From JACCZX01 sp963829995 (GTDB taxonomy: Bacteria; Pseudomonadota; Gammaproteobacteria; Burkholderiales; Burkholderiaceae_F): a stretch of DNA of 64,000 bases. How positions within the stretch are numbered: the stretch's first letter is position 1; each line of letters opens with the position of its first letter. The stretch covers positions 1 through 64,000 of the forward strand of contig CAWHKW010000025.1 of the NCBI GenBank assembly GCA_963829995.1, in the 5' to 3' direction. This document shows positions 1 through 8,281 of this stretch, one piece after another. The position numbers were made by a program, and so were the translations under genes. The notes beneath the pieces were generated by a model. That model did not search any database. It saw only the letters and a program-made list of their open reading frames with translations, and was not told the origin of the DNA.

Positions 1-154
1 GCGGCCTGCTGTATCGACACGCGCCGGCGCATCGCCGTCCGCGCCCATCCTCGCCCAGCCGCAACCATACTGCAATCTAGGGGCTTGGTCAGCGTCGCCG
101 CTTGCGACTGCCCGCCTCAAGCGCACAATCGCCCGATCATTCCGCTCGAGAGTC

Positions 155-1301
155 GTGTTGCTTCCGAACGTTCGCGCACCAGTTGCTCGCAGAGTTGTCG
201 ACTATGCCGCGCGCGTGGTGCGCGCCCTTGGCGGAGGCAGGCTGGTTGCCGTGGCGCTCGTGACGCTGCTGTTGTCCATGGGGCCGTTGTTCAACTCGGA
301 TCTGTTCGGCTTCTTTTCGCCCGCCGAAATTGCGCTCAACTGGTTGGAGCACTTGGTGGAACTTGCAGTGCTCGCAGTGGTGCTCACGGTTGCCTATACG
401 CTGCTCGATGCAGCACTCCCCCAGCCCACGCCGCTGCGGCTCGCCATCCTTTGCGCAATGCTGTACGGTCTTTCGGTCGTGTTGACACTGCTGCTGTTCG
501 GTTACTACGCGCACGGTTTCGAACATCTGCCGCCGCCACTGCGCTTGCTTGCCGATTCACTGCGCTTTGGCATGCCGGCCGTCTTCCTAGCGCTGATTGC
601 TAATGTGCACCGGCGCGCGCTGCTAGCGGATTCCGCCGCACAAGCGGCGGAGAATTCGCGCGCGCACCTGGCTCTGGACGAGAGCGAACAGCAGCTCGCG
701 CTATTGCAGGCACAGATCGAGCCACATTTCCTGTTCAACGTGCTCGGCAGTGTTCGACGCCTGTATCACACCCGGCCGCAGGCGGGGTCCGAAGCGATCG
801 CCAGCCTGATGCGTTATCTGCGCGCCGCGCTGCCGCAATTACGCAGCCAGAGTGGGTGTTTAGGGGATGAGTTCGAATTGGCACGCGCCTACCTGGATCT
901 GTGCAAGGTGCGCATGGGCGCGCGACTGAGCGTCTCGCTCGAAGCCGATCCGGCCTTGCTCGCGGCCGAGTTTCCGCCGATGCTGCTCATCACACTGGTT
1001 GAAAACGCGATCAAGCACGGCGTCGAACCTGCCGCGCGAGGCCACGTATCGGAGCGCGCGCCGCCGCCGCAGAATGCTGGAAGTCTCCGTGCTCGACGAT
1101 GGCGCGGGTTTGGTGCCGCCGGCAGCGATGGCACGGGCGTCGGGCTCGCCAACGTGCAGCGTCAGCTGGCCGCCCGTTACAGAGGCAAGGCACAGCTGAT
1201 ACTTGAGCCGTGAGCCGCGCGGTGCGATTGCCACGATCTGCATCCCGCTGCAAACGACCACGGCATTCTCGCCTGATCGGCGAGAAGCGATCGCCGCTTG
1301 A
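155..1301 (+). pseudogene. LytS/YehU-type sensor histidine kinase, frameshifted
   Basis: The GTG start at 155 opens a protein with about four membrane segments in its first 150 residues. It is followed by the histidine-kinase signature EPHFLFNVLGSVRRL, with the phospho-accepting His in PHFLF, and the ATP-binding N box LVENAIKHG near base 1000. The G1 box (VLDDGAGL) is read in a second frame around 1075-1120. The G2 box (GTGVGLANVQRQL) is back in the first frame, and the C-terminal EPRGAIATICIPLQ is in yet another frame, ending at TGA 1299-1301. At least three indels are therefore needed to read the whole kinase. It lies directly upstream of a second kinase remnant and a LytTR regulator, forming a typical sensor/regulator locus. 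The indels may be genuine decay or assembly errors. Confidence 0.8.
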
Positions 1302-1307
1302 AGCCAC

Positions 1308-2381
1308 ATGGCAGCGACGTTCCTTTCACAGTTGCCTCGTATCAAACTGACGCCGATCGTCGCCGGTTTCACCCATTGGCTACGTATGCATCGCGGCGCA
1401 GTCACGATGGCGGCGCTGCTCTCCTTCGTTCGTGCCAGTGACATTGTTCTCCGGTGCGTGGAGCGTGATGCGCGAGCCGACGCTCGGGTCCGTGATGGCG
1501 CTGGGGCTGTGGTAGGTGCTGTACGGCGTTGAACTGTGGTGCTTGCTGCTCGTTATTGGTTATGCCTTGCAGCGCCTGAATCCAGGCAGTCGATATCTGC
1601 GCAGCGTCGGGCTCCTGCTCGGCGCGTTCGCCGCCGCAGGGTTGGTGGGAATTTCCGACAGGCCGGGCAGCAATCGTCGTCGAGCAAGGCGTGGCGCTTA
1701 GTACCGGGGTGATGCACGTTTACGCGTTCAGTTCCGCCTTCGTTATGGCATTGCTGTTCTTTGCGCACCTGCAGCGCAGCCGCGCGCATGGAGAGGCGGC
1801 GGCGCGACTGGTCTCTGCGCAAACGGCGCAGCGTGCGGCGCGGCACCGCCTGGTGCAAGCGCGGCTGCAGGCGGTGCAGGCCCGCATCGACCCGGCACTG
1901 CTGTTCGGCATGCTCGAAACCGTGCGGGGCCTATGCCAACGATCCATCACGTGCCGAGCGCCTGCTGGACGAATTGATCGCCTTCCTGCGCGCGGCCTGC
2001 CGCGGCTGCGCAGCGTTTCTTCGAGCGTGCCGCGCGAGGTCGAGCTCGCGCGCGCCTATACGCAACTGCGTCGCTGGCCGGCGGGCGGACAGAGGCATGA
2101 CTCTCGATGTGCCGGAAGATCGATGGACGGCGCTTTCCGCCCGGTGTGCTGCTGCCGCTGCTCGACGACGCGCTGCGCACCCGCGCGGGACCATGCGGGC
2201 CTTCCGCGACGGCGGCCTGAATGCCAGATCGTCCTGGGCCTTCCCGCGTGTCCATCGAGTTCGACGTGGCCCGCGTACGCAGGCTGCTGGTGGATCTGAC
2301 GGCGCGGCGGCCGAGCTGCACTTGGCCAATCCGAACGGCGCGGTCAGCGCCACGGTGAAGGTGCCCCATGAACTCGCCTGA
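1308..2381 (+). pseudogene. Second LytS-type histidine kinase remnant
   Basis: Pieces of a second membrane histidine kinase are spread over several frames. They are hydrophobic segments at about 1380-1660 (VLYGVELWCLLLVIGYALQR), a further membrane segment near 1710-1770, and a coiled linker leading into QARIDPALLFGMLETVRG at about 1880-1930. In an active kinase this last motif would read QINPHFLF, so the phospho-accepting His appears to be replaced (PALLF). After it the frame changes repeatedly (DELIAFLRAACRG, then REVELARAYTQLR) up to a stop at 2379-2381, which overlaps the start of the response-regulator gene. The number of breaks makes the boundaries approximate. It could be a degenerate partner kinase or an error-rich stretch of sequence. 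Confidence 0.6.
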
Positions 2382-3137
2382 GCAGGGCTCTCTCCCAAAC
2401 CCACAGCGGTTCTCGCGGAGGACGAGCCGCTGCTGGCCGACGAGCTAGCCGACCTGCTGCAGACACTATGGCCGCAGTTGCAGATCGTCGCTCGCGCGGG
2501 ACGACGGCGTAGCGGCGCTCCGCAATCGACACGCATGCGCCCGACATGGCCTTCCTCGACATCCAGATGCCGCTGCTGACCGGGCTCGAGGTCGCACGGC
2601 AGATCGCCGGACGCTGTCACATCGTGTTCATCACGTCGTATGACCAGCATGCGCTGGAAGCCTTCGAGGCCGGCGCGATCGACTACGTGTTCAAGCCGCC
2701 AACCGCCGCGCGGCTGGTCACCACGGTGCAGCGGCTTAAGGCGCGGCTGCAGCAACCACCGAGGACTTGCGCCGCACGCTCGGACCTGCCGGAATGCCCC
2801 GCCGACGCCGCGCTACCTGCAGTGGATCAACGCGTCGCGCGGCGCGGCGGTGCGGCTGATCACCGTCGAAGAGATCCTGTACTTCAAGTCCGACCAGAAG
2901 TACACGATGGTGGTCACGCGGACTCCGAGTCGCTGATCCGGAAGACGATCAGGGAACTCAGCGACGAGACTCGATCCGGCGATGTTCTGGCAGGTGCATC
3001 GCTCCACCATGGTCAACCTGCATGCGATCGACAGCGTGATTCGCGACGATCGCGGCAACCTGAGCCTGCGGCTGAAGAACCGTCCCGAAACGCTGGCGGT
3101 GAGCGAGGCCTATACGCACCTGTTCCGTCAGATGTGA
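2368..3137 (+). pseudogene. LytTR-family response regulator, frameshifted
   Basis: Read across several frames, this encodes a response regulator with an N-terminal receiver domain. Visible elements are LAEDEPLLADELADLL at about 2410-2460, the phospho-accepting Asp in AFLDIQMP near 2550-2570, ITSYDQHALEAFEAGAIDYV, and the conserved Lys in FKPP. A LytTR DNA-binding domain follows (RGAAVRLITVEEILYFKSDQKY near 2840-2910; FWQVHRSTMVNLHAIDSV near 2985-3040), ending with FRQM and TGA 3135-3137. Three or more indels interrupt it, for example near 2500, 2760 and 2925. It overlaps the preceding kinase remnant by 14 bases, so the locus is a kinase-kinase-regulator operon. LytTR regulators normally act as transcription factors controlling surface or secretion genes; the target here is unknown. 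Confidence 0.8.
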
Positions 3138-3162
3138 AAAGACCTACTGAAAGGAAGGCACG

Positions 3163-3584
3163 ATGGAAGAACTTGACCAAGTTGTCAGCATCCCCTGAAC
3201 CGGCGCCAGGCCCTGGCGCTGCTGGCCGCGCTGGGCGTCACGCGCGAAGTGCTGGCGCAGGATGCGGTGACCGCCGACCCGCGTTCGTACCGCGTCATCC
3301 TGGAAAACGAAAGCGTGCGCGTCCTCGAGTACAAGAGCCGGCCCGGCCTGGGCGTGTGCGGCCAGGGCATGCACTACCACCCGGCTCACGTCACGGTGTC
3401 GCTCACCGGTGCCAAGCTGAAGGTGACAACGCCCGACGGCCAGGTGAGCTTCGTCGATATTCCGCCTGGCCACGTGTTTTTTGCCGACGCGGAGACGCAC
3501 TCCGCCGAGATCATCGGTGGCTCCGGCACGCGCACATACATCATCGAATTGAAGGGGAAGGACTGGAAGCCAAGCACGGGCTGA
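3163..3584 (+). CDS. Cupin-domain protein with Tat-like signal, one probable indel
   Basis: The ATG at 3163 follows AAGGAAGG. The first 10-11 codons run into a TGA, but inserting one C in the run at 3191-3194 joins them to LNRRQALALLAALGVT, a twin-arginine-like export signal. The mature part (from about 3260) is a small single-domain cupin of roughly 110 residues, with metal-ligand-type histidines in GMHYHPAH and a second conserved strand GHVFFADAETHSAE. No enzyme function can be assigned. The C-terminal two thirds and the downstream spacer are duplicated 845 bases further on, in front of the haloperoxidase gene. The missing base is most easily explained as a homopolymer error. Confidence 0.7.
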
Positions 3585-3742
3585 AAAAGCGCCTAGCGAT
3601 CCCGCTTCAAGCGCAACCATGCCGCAGTCTTCCTTGTTCGTCGCCAGGCCGAACACCAACGTCGACGCGCTGCCTATCCTGTTTGTGTAGTCGCAGGCAA
3701 GAGTCCGAGGCGACGTAATGGCAAATAAAGGAGACTGATTAT
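3382..3742 (+). repeat. Direct repeat, copy 1 (361 bp)
   Basis: This segment recurs 845 bases downstream at 4227-4587 with no indels. It covers the last two thirds of the cupin gene plus the following 161-bp spacer, which includes a Shine-Dalgarno sequence (AAGGAG) and the AT of the downstream start codon. The coding part differs at about 23 of 200 positions. The spacer is identical in both copies. Confidence 0.95.
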
Positions 3743-3794
3743 CGAAAGGAAGGTTCATTAGCTTTTTGTTCCACTACAACCATCTGGAGAAATC

Positions 3795-3935
3795 ATGAAA
3801 CGCAACGAAAGCAAATCTGTCTTTTCAATCATCGCCGCAGTTGTTGTCTCTTTGTTAGCGGGTTGTGCAAGCGTTCCGAGCGCTGACTTTCAAAACGACC
3901 TGTTCTCGGAAGCTAGGACCTATAACGGTGGTTAG
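3795..3935 (+). CDS. 46-residue lipoprotein fragment
   Basis: A short reading frame starts at ATG 3795, four bases after GGAGA, and stops at TAG 3933. It has a clear lipoprotein signal: a positively charged start (MKRNESK), a hydrophobic stretch, and the lipobox LLAGC, with Cys 23 as the lipidation site. The mature part is only about 24 residues, so this is either a very small lipoprotein or, more likely, the 5' end of a longer lipoprotein gene cut off when the neighbouring sequence was rearranged. Function unknown. Confidence 0.6.
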   Translation: MKRNESKSVFSIIAAVVVSLLAGCASVPSADFQNDLFSEARTYNGG

Positions 3936-4029
3936 TAACCGAGTTGGGGCACCGGTTCGTTAAAGACGCGTCGGTGTCCGCTTTCCCGAGAACCGCTAAT
4001 GGCCACTAGCTGAAACAGTTGATGACAGC

Positions 4030-4226
4030 TATCGACCGAGGCCGTGTGGAAACACAACTCAGGAGACGAGCGTGATGATGCGATGAGCCTGGTTCGATGA
4101 AGCAATTGCGGTGCGCTCGGTTGCTAAGTTCTTATTGCATTGATCAATGCTCGCGTTCCCAGAATGTTCATCGCCCGCTTCAAGTTGTAGGCCAACACGT
4201 GCAAACTCATTTCTGTTCGCACTCTT
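4030..4226 (-). mobile_element. Insertion-sequence remnant (transposase C-terminus and terminal end)
   Basis: On the minus strand, 4225 down to the stop at 4124 encodes VRTEMSLHVLAYNLKRAMNI and about a dozen further residues, the typical C-terminus of IS1182/IS5-type transposases. The sequence after the stop, 4123 to about 4030, resembles the non-coding end of such elements, with GTTTCCACACGGCCTCGGTC near 4040-4060. The rest of the transposase is missing and the break coincides exactly with the 5' end of the second cupin copy at 4227. The element family and its left boundary are inferred from memory of such ends, without a database comparison. Between 3936 and 4030 no gene is visible. Confidence 0.65.
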
Positions 4227-4429
4227 CGGCTCACGTTACGGTTTCGCTGACCGGTGCCAAGCTCAAGGTGACAACGCCCGACGGCCAGGTGAGCTTTCCT
4301 CAAATCCCGCCTGGCCACGTGTTTTTTGCCGAGGCCGAAACGCACTCAGCCGAGATCGTCGGTGGCTCGGGCACGCGCTCATACATCATCGAATTGAAGG
4401 GAAAGGGCTGGAAACCAAGCACCGGTTGA
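4227..4429 (+). pseudogene. 5'-truncated second copy of the cupin gene
   Basis: From AHVTVSLTGAKLKVTTPDGQ to KPSTG and the stop at 4427-4429, this copies the C-terminal part of the cupin gene at 3163-3584, with conservative changes such as FVDIPP to FPQIPP. The N-terminal third, including the export signal and the GMHYHPAH histidine motif, is missing and replaced by insertion-sequence debris. An open frame reaches upstream to an ATG at 4097, but its first part is only antisense transposase sequence. Unlikely to make a functional cupin. Confidence 0.8.
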
Positions 4430-4587
4430 AAAAGCGCCTAGCGATCCCGCTTCAAGCGCAACCATGCCGCAGTCTTCCTTGTTCGTCGCCAGGCCGAACA
4501 CCAACGTCGACGCGCTGCCTATCCTGTTTGTGTAGTCGCAGGCAAGAGTCCGAGGCGACGTAATGGCAAATAAAGGAGACTGATTAT
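4227..4587 (+). repeat. Direct repeat, copy 2 (361 bp)
   Basis: Second copy of 3382-3742. Its 3' end carries the ribosome-binding site AGGAG (4574-4578) and the first bases of the ATG of the haloperoxidase gene at 4586. The original arrangement was therefore probably cupin followed by haloperoxidase, and copy 1 has since lost its haloperoxidase. Confidence 0.95.
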
Positions 4588-5821
4588 GGATAGCAAGACA
4601 AAGCAGCCGCAGTGGGCGTCACTAGCTTTCGCCGCCTCGTTGTTCGCTAGCCCTATGGCGAGCGCCGACGTGGTAACGGACTGGAACATAAAGGCTGGAG
4701 AGATCATCGTTGATGCCCGGATCGCTCCACCACCAGCCAATCGTGTTTTCGCCATCGTGCAGACCGCTGTTTATGAAGCAGCCAACGCCATCACCAAGCG
4801 CTATCCAAGCAGCACGCTGAAGCTGGAGGTTGCACCAGGCGCCTCGGTGGATGCCGCGGTCGCGGCAGCGAACCGAGCGACGCTGGTGAAGCTCGTCCCC
4901 TCGCAACAGGCAAGCATCGAGACGGCGTATCAAGCTGCGTTGTCGAAAGTCTCCGACGGTGCGGCAAAGAGTGCGGGCATCGCCGTGGGCGAACAAGCCG
5001 CGGCAGCGATCCTCGCTCTGCGCGCCGACGACGGCGCCGCCGGCAGCGAAAGTTACCGGCCATACACCACCGCGGGGGTCTACGTGCCGACCACTACTCC
5101 GGCAGTTTCGCAGTGGCCTCAGCGCAAGCCGTGGGTGATGACGAGCCCCGCCCAGTTCCGTCCCGGTCCGCCGCCTGCACTCACGAGCGAAGTGTGGGCG
5201 CGCGATTACAACGAAATCAAGACACTCGGCGGCAAGAACAGCGCGCGCCGCACTGCAGAGCAAACCGAGAGCGCCCTCTTCTGGGAAGCTTCTCTGCCCC
5301 CGATCTATCATGGAATCGTGCGCTCGGTCGCCAACATCTCCGGTCGCAGCGTCACGCAGAACGCCCGCTTGTTGGCGGCGGTGACGCAGGCATCGGACGA
5401 CGCACTGATTGCCGTATTCGATGCCAAGTACCACTACAACTTCTGGCGGCCGATCACCGCGATTCGCAATGCCGACATCGACGGCAACAATGCGACGGAG
5501 CGGGACCCGTCATGGACGCCGCTCATCGACACTTCCATGCATCCCGAGTATCCGTGCGCGCACTGCATTCTCGCCGCTGCTACGGGCGCCGTACTACGGG
5601 CCGAAATTGGCAATGGCCCGGTGCCCGTCTTGACGACCACCAGCTATGTTCCTAAAGGTGCTACGCGGAGTTGGAAGACGATCGACGACTGTATAAATGA
5701 GGTGGGCAATGCGCGCATTAACGAAGGAGTGCACTACCGCAACTCCACGGAAGTTGGCGCCGCAATGGGTAAGCAGGTCGGCGAGCTCGCGGCGGCGAAG
5801 TTTCTGCGTCAGCCAGAGTAG
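4586..5821 (+). CDS. Vanadium-dependent haloperoxidase / PAP2-family protein
   Basis: A 411-residue exported protein with a signal peptide ending near ASA-D (residue 28). The family fold binds vanadate or phosphate. Visible active-site elements are FWRPITAIR (Arg 288), HPEYPCAHC (His 326, with Cys 324 where PSGH/PSAH-type family members carry Ser) and GVHYRNS (His 383, the expected catalytic or vanadate-linking His). It may oxidise halides with peroxide or act as an acid phosphatase; sequence alone does not decide. The start is fixed by AGGAG seven bases upstream. A hairpin at 5864-5885 may end its transcript. The upstream leader is a perfect copy of 3582-3742. Confidence 0.82.
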   Translation: MDSKTKQPQWASLAFAASLFASPMASADVVTDWNIKAGEIIVDARIAPPPANRVFAIVQTAVYEAANAITKRYPSSTLKLEVAPGASVDAAVAAANRATLVKLVPSQQASIETAYQAALSKVSDGAAKSAGIAVGEQAAAAILALRADDGAAGSESYRPYTTAGVYVPTTTPAVSQWPQRKPWVMTSPAQFRPGPPPALTSEVWARDYNEIKTLGGKNSARRTAEQTESALFWEASLPPIYHGIVRSVANISGRSVTQNARLLAAVTQASDDALIAVFDAKYHYNFWRPITAIRNADIDGNNATERDPSWTPLIDTSMHPEYPCAHCILAAATGAVLRAEIGNGPVPVLTTTSYVPKGATRSWKTIDDCINEVGNARINEGVHYRNSTEVGAAMGKQVGELAAAKFLRQPE

Positions 5822-5863
5822 ATTCCCTGCTTGATCCTCTGGTGCCGAGGCCATGAAGGCAAT

Positions 5864-5888
5864 GTCCGCGTTGAAGAACGCGGACTTT
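5864..5888 (+). terminator. Hairpin downstream of the haloperoxidase gene
   Basis: GTCCGCGTT (5864-5872) pairs perfectly with AACGCGGAC (5877-5885) around a four-base loop and is followed by only three T residues. It is a candidate, possibly weak, rho-independent terminator 43 bases after the stop codon. Confidence 0.5.
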
Positions 5889-6159
5889 GAGGCGGTTCAG
5901 TTTCCGCTGGAGCTCGACGAGCCAATCATCAGCAAGCAAATGGGTACGGTCGGAGTGCGGTCGAGTTCCACAGGATCGGCGCTCCATTGCAGGCTCACTG
6001 CCAGACTATGAGTCGGACGTCTGGACGATTTTGGAAATTTGGTTCGACATGATTTTGGCGACCCTTTCCATGAGGCCGTGGACTGTGGCAGGAATCGTCT
6101 CTTAAGACGTGGACCATGCCGCTGATCATTCTTTTTCACCTTCATTCCTGAGTGGACGC
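5889..6159. other. Spacer upstream of the soxC-like gene
   Basis: Together with the preceding 67 bases this is a 338-bp stretch without a recognisable gene. Apart from the hairpin at 5864-5885 no repeat, RNA or convincing small reading frame was found. It should contain the promoter of the soxC/soxD pair, but no clear -35/-10 element stands out. Confidence 0.4.
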
Positions 6160-7485
6160 ATGAGAAAAGAATCCGTCAACGCCAATCGGCGCTCTGCTTC
6201 TCCAGAACTGCGCACTAACAATCCCGGGCCTGTCGACCGTCGCGGTTTTCTCACGCGCGGCGTACAGGCCGCTGGAGCGCTCGCTGCCGGCGGTGTGGTG
6301 AGCACGGCGGGCGCGCAAACGCGCACATTCGAATCGATCGGTGTGCAATTTCCATCTTGGATGACCACTGAAGGCGCGTCCATGCGGGCATACGGCCAGC
6401 CGTCGAAATTCGAGGAGCCGGTCAAACGTGTGGTGGGGCAGCCTTATGGGAAGGTCGCTGAAGGCGTTGGCGCTTCATTCACGCCTCTACAGTCTCTTAA
6501 GGGGACCATCACGCCTAACGGGTTGCACTTTGAGCGTCACCACAATGGAGTGCCGGACATCGACCCCGCGCGGCACAAGCTTCTGATTCACGGGCTGGTG
6601 AGAAAGTCACTTGCATTCGACGTCGCTGCGCTGACGCGCTATCCGATGGTGAGCCGAATCTGTTTCATCGAATGTGCCGCGAACAGCTTTCGCAATACGT
6701 TGCCCAAAGCCCAGGATGTGGCGTGCGGCGCAATCCATGGTCAGGTTTCGTGCAGCGAGTGGACCGGGGTGCCGCTAGCAGTGCTGCTAAATGAAGCCGG
6801 CGTTGACGGCGACGCACGATGGCTGCTCGCCGAAGGCGCGGACTCCGCCTCGATGAGCCGCAGCATTCCGCTTACAAAAGCGCTGGACGACGCCTTGATC
6901 GCGCTCTATCAGAACGGGGAACGTCTCCGTCCGGAACAGGGCTATCCACTGCGGCTATTGTTGCCCGGGTGGGAAGGCAACACGAACGTGAAATGGCTGC
7001 ACCGAATCAAGCTCACCGATGGTCCGACGCACACCAGAGATGAGACCGCGAGATACACCGACTTGATGCGCGACGGCAAAGCGCGTCAGTTCACCTTTGA
7101 AATCGGCGTGAAGTCGGTGATTACACAACCGTCCGGCGGCATGACGATGCAAGGGCCGGGGCCGTACGAGCTCTCCGGCCTGGCTTGGTCCGGCGCTGGC
7201 CGCGTCGCCAGGGTCGAGGTGTCCGCCGATGGCGGCGCAACTTGGCGAGACGCGATGCTGCAAGCGCCGGTGTTGCCGAAATCACTTACGCGATTCCATC
7301 TGCCCTGGAACTGGAACGGGGCGCCAGCGATGCTGCAAAGCCGCGCCACCGACGAGAACGGCAACGTGCAGGAGTCGCGCCAGTCGTGGACCGCGCAATA
7401 CTCACCCGCGAATCGCCTTCACAACACGATGATTCAGACTTGGGCGGTCAATGCCGACGGGAGCGTGAAAAATGTGTACGCATAA
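6160..7485 (+). CDS. soxC: Sulfite dehydrogenase molybdopterin subunit, SoxC-like
   Basis: About 441 residues. The twin-arginine signal RRGFLTRGVQAAGALAAGG shows export of the folded protein to the periplasm with its molybdenum cofactor. The oxidoreductase molybdopterin domain has RICFIECAANS, where Cys 172 is the expected Mo ligand. The C-terminal dimerisation domain contains RVARVEVSADGGATWRDAML. The family oxidises sulfite or sulfane sulfur and passes electrons to cytochrome c. ATG 6160 is preferred over GTG 6109 because it puts the twin-arginine motif closer to the N-terminus. The gene overlaps the cytochrome gene by 14 bases. No soxXYZAB genes are visible, so a stand-alone sulfite dehydrogenase is as likely as a full Sox pathway. 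Confidence 0.85.
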   Translation: MRKESVNANRRSASPELRTNNPGPVDRRGFLTRGVQAAGALAAGGVVSTAGAQTRTFESIGVQFPSWMTTEGASMRAYGQPSKFEEPVKRVVGQPYGKVAEGVGASFTPLQSLKGTITPNGLHFERHHNGVPDIDPARHKLLIHGLVRKSLAFDVAALTRYPMVSRICFIECAANSFRNTLPKAQDVACGAIHGQVSCSEWTGVPLAVLLNEAGVDGDARWLLAEGADSASMSRSIPLTKALDDALIALYQNGERLRPEQGYPLRLLLPGWEGNTNVKWLHRIKLTDGPTHTRDETARYTDLMRDGKARQFTFEIGVKSVITQPSGGMTMQGPGPYELSGLAWSGAGRVARVEVSADGGATWRDAMLQAPVLPKSLTRFHLPWNWNGAPAMLQSRATDENGNVQESRQSWTAQYSPANRLHNTMIQTWAVNADGSVKNVYA

Positions 7486-8020
7486 GCGCACGGTGATCGG
7501 CCTCACGGTCGCAGCATTGCTCGCAGCGTGCGCCACTCCGTTGATGGGGCCGCAAGCGCCGCCGCAGGGACTCAACCTCGGCCGCATCGTTACGGCCGAC
7601 GAAATCAAAACATGGGACATCAGCATTCCACCAAGCGGTGCGGGGCTGCCGCCGGGGAGCGGCTCGGTGAAGCAGGGTGCGGCGGTGTACGCGGCGAAGT
7701 GCGAAGCCTGCCACGGCGCGAACGGCGCGGGTAAGCCTGTTGAGGCGTTGGTCGGTGGGCAGGGCACGCTTGCATCGGACAGTCCAGTCCGCACAGTCGG
7801 CAGTTACTGGCCGTACGCTACGACGCTGTTCGACTACGTGCGCCGCGCGATGCCGACGAATGCGCCGAAGTCGCTGACCGACAGTGAGGTGTATGCCGTG
7901 AGCGCATACGTGCTTCAGCTTAACGGCATCGTTGCCCAGGACGCGGTAATGAATGCGCAAACGCTGCCGCAGGTGAGGATGCCGAACAGGGATGGGTTCA
8001 TCGATTACTCGGGAAAGTAG
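7472..8020 (+). CDS. soxD: SoxD-like monohaem cytochrome c, lipoprotein
   Basis: 182 residues, the likely electron acceptor of the preceding SoxC-like enzyme. A short signal ends in the lipobox LLAAC, suggesting a membrane-anchored lipoprotein. One haem site, CEACH, sits near residue 73. The C-terminal part (TLFDYVRRAMPTNAPKSL, SDSEVYAVSAYVL-type) is typical of SoxD/SorB-like class I cytochromes with a Met ligand in RAMP. Classical SoxD proteins are longer and carry two haems, so this is the short form. Translation is coupled to soxC by the 14-base overlap. Confidence 0.82.
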   Translation: MCTHKRTVIGLTVAALLAACATPLMGPQAPPQGLNLGRIVTADEIKTWDISIPPSGAGLPPGSGSVKQGAAVYAAKCEACHGANGAGKPVEALVGGQGTLASDSPVRTVGSYWPYATTLFDYVRRAMPTNAPKSLTDSEVYAVSAYVLQLNGIVAQDAVMNAQTLPQVRMPNRDGFIDYSGK

Positions 8021-8103
8021 ATCGCTCCGCAGTCACCCCTGAATTTGCAAAATAGGCGATGGCTAAGCTGCAGCGCTCTCTGAGGTAGCGGTCAACTCTG
8101 TGA

Positions 8104-8154
8104 AGGTCCGCTTTAGAGCGACCCGAATGTCCGCAATGGGTCGCAAGCGGACCT
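8104..8154. repeat. Nested inverted repeat, REP-like intergenic hairpin
   Basis: AGGTCCGCTT (8104-8113) pairs with AAGCGGACCT (8145-8154). Inside it GCGACCC (8118-8124) pairs with GGGTCGC (8138-8144), leaving a four-base bulge and a 13-base loop. It lies between convergent genes. The core resembles short intergenic repeats known in proteobacteria. It could also act as a bidirectional transcription stop, although no T-run follows. Confidence 0.7.
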
Positions 8155-8281
8155 GCAGGTTGTGTTGCTCTAGTGCTGATTAACTACTAAACGAACGATC
8201 GACTGGCGGCGCCACGACGGAACAGGATGTTGGCCTTGCTTGCCGGTCAATCATTTCTTCTCAAGCGTTCTGAGAATTGCA

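Noticed and set aside
6160..8020. Complete Sox sulfur-oxidation cluster
   Set aside because: Only the SoxC-like and a short SoxD-like gene are found; soxXYZAB are absent from the flanks.
8021..8281. Possible tRNA or small RNA in the soxD-SGNH spacer
   Set aside because: The only structure is the nested hairpin at 8104-8154; no cloverleaf or T-loop sequence.
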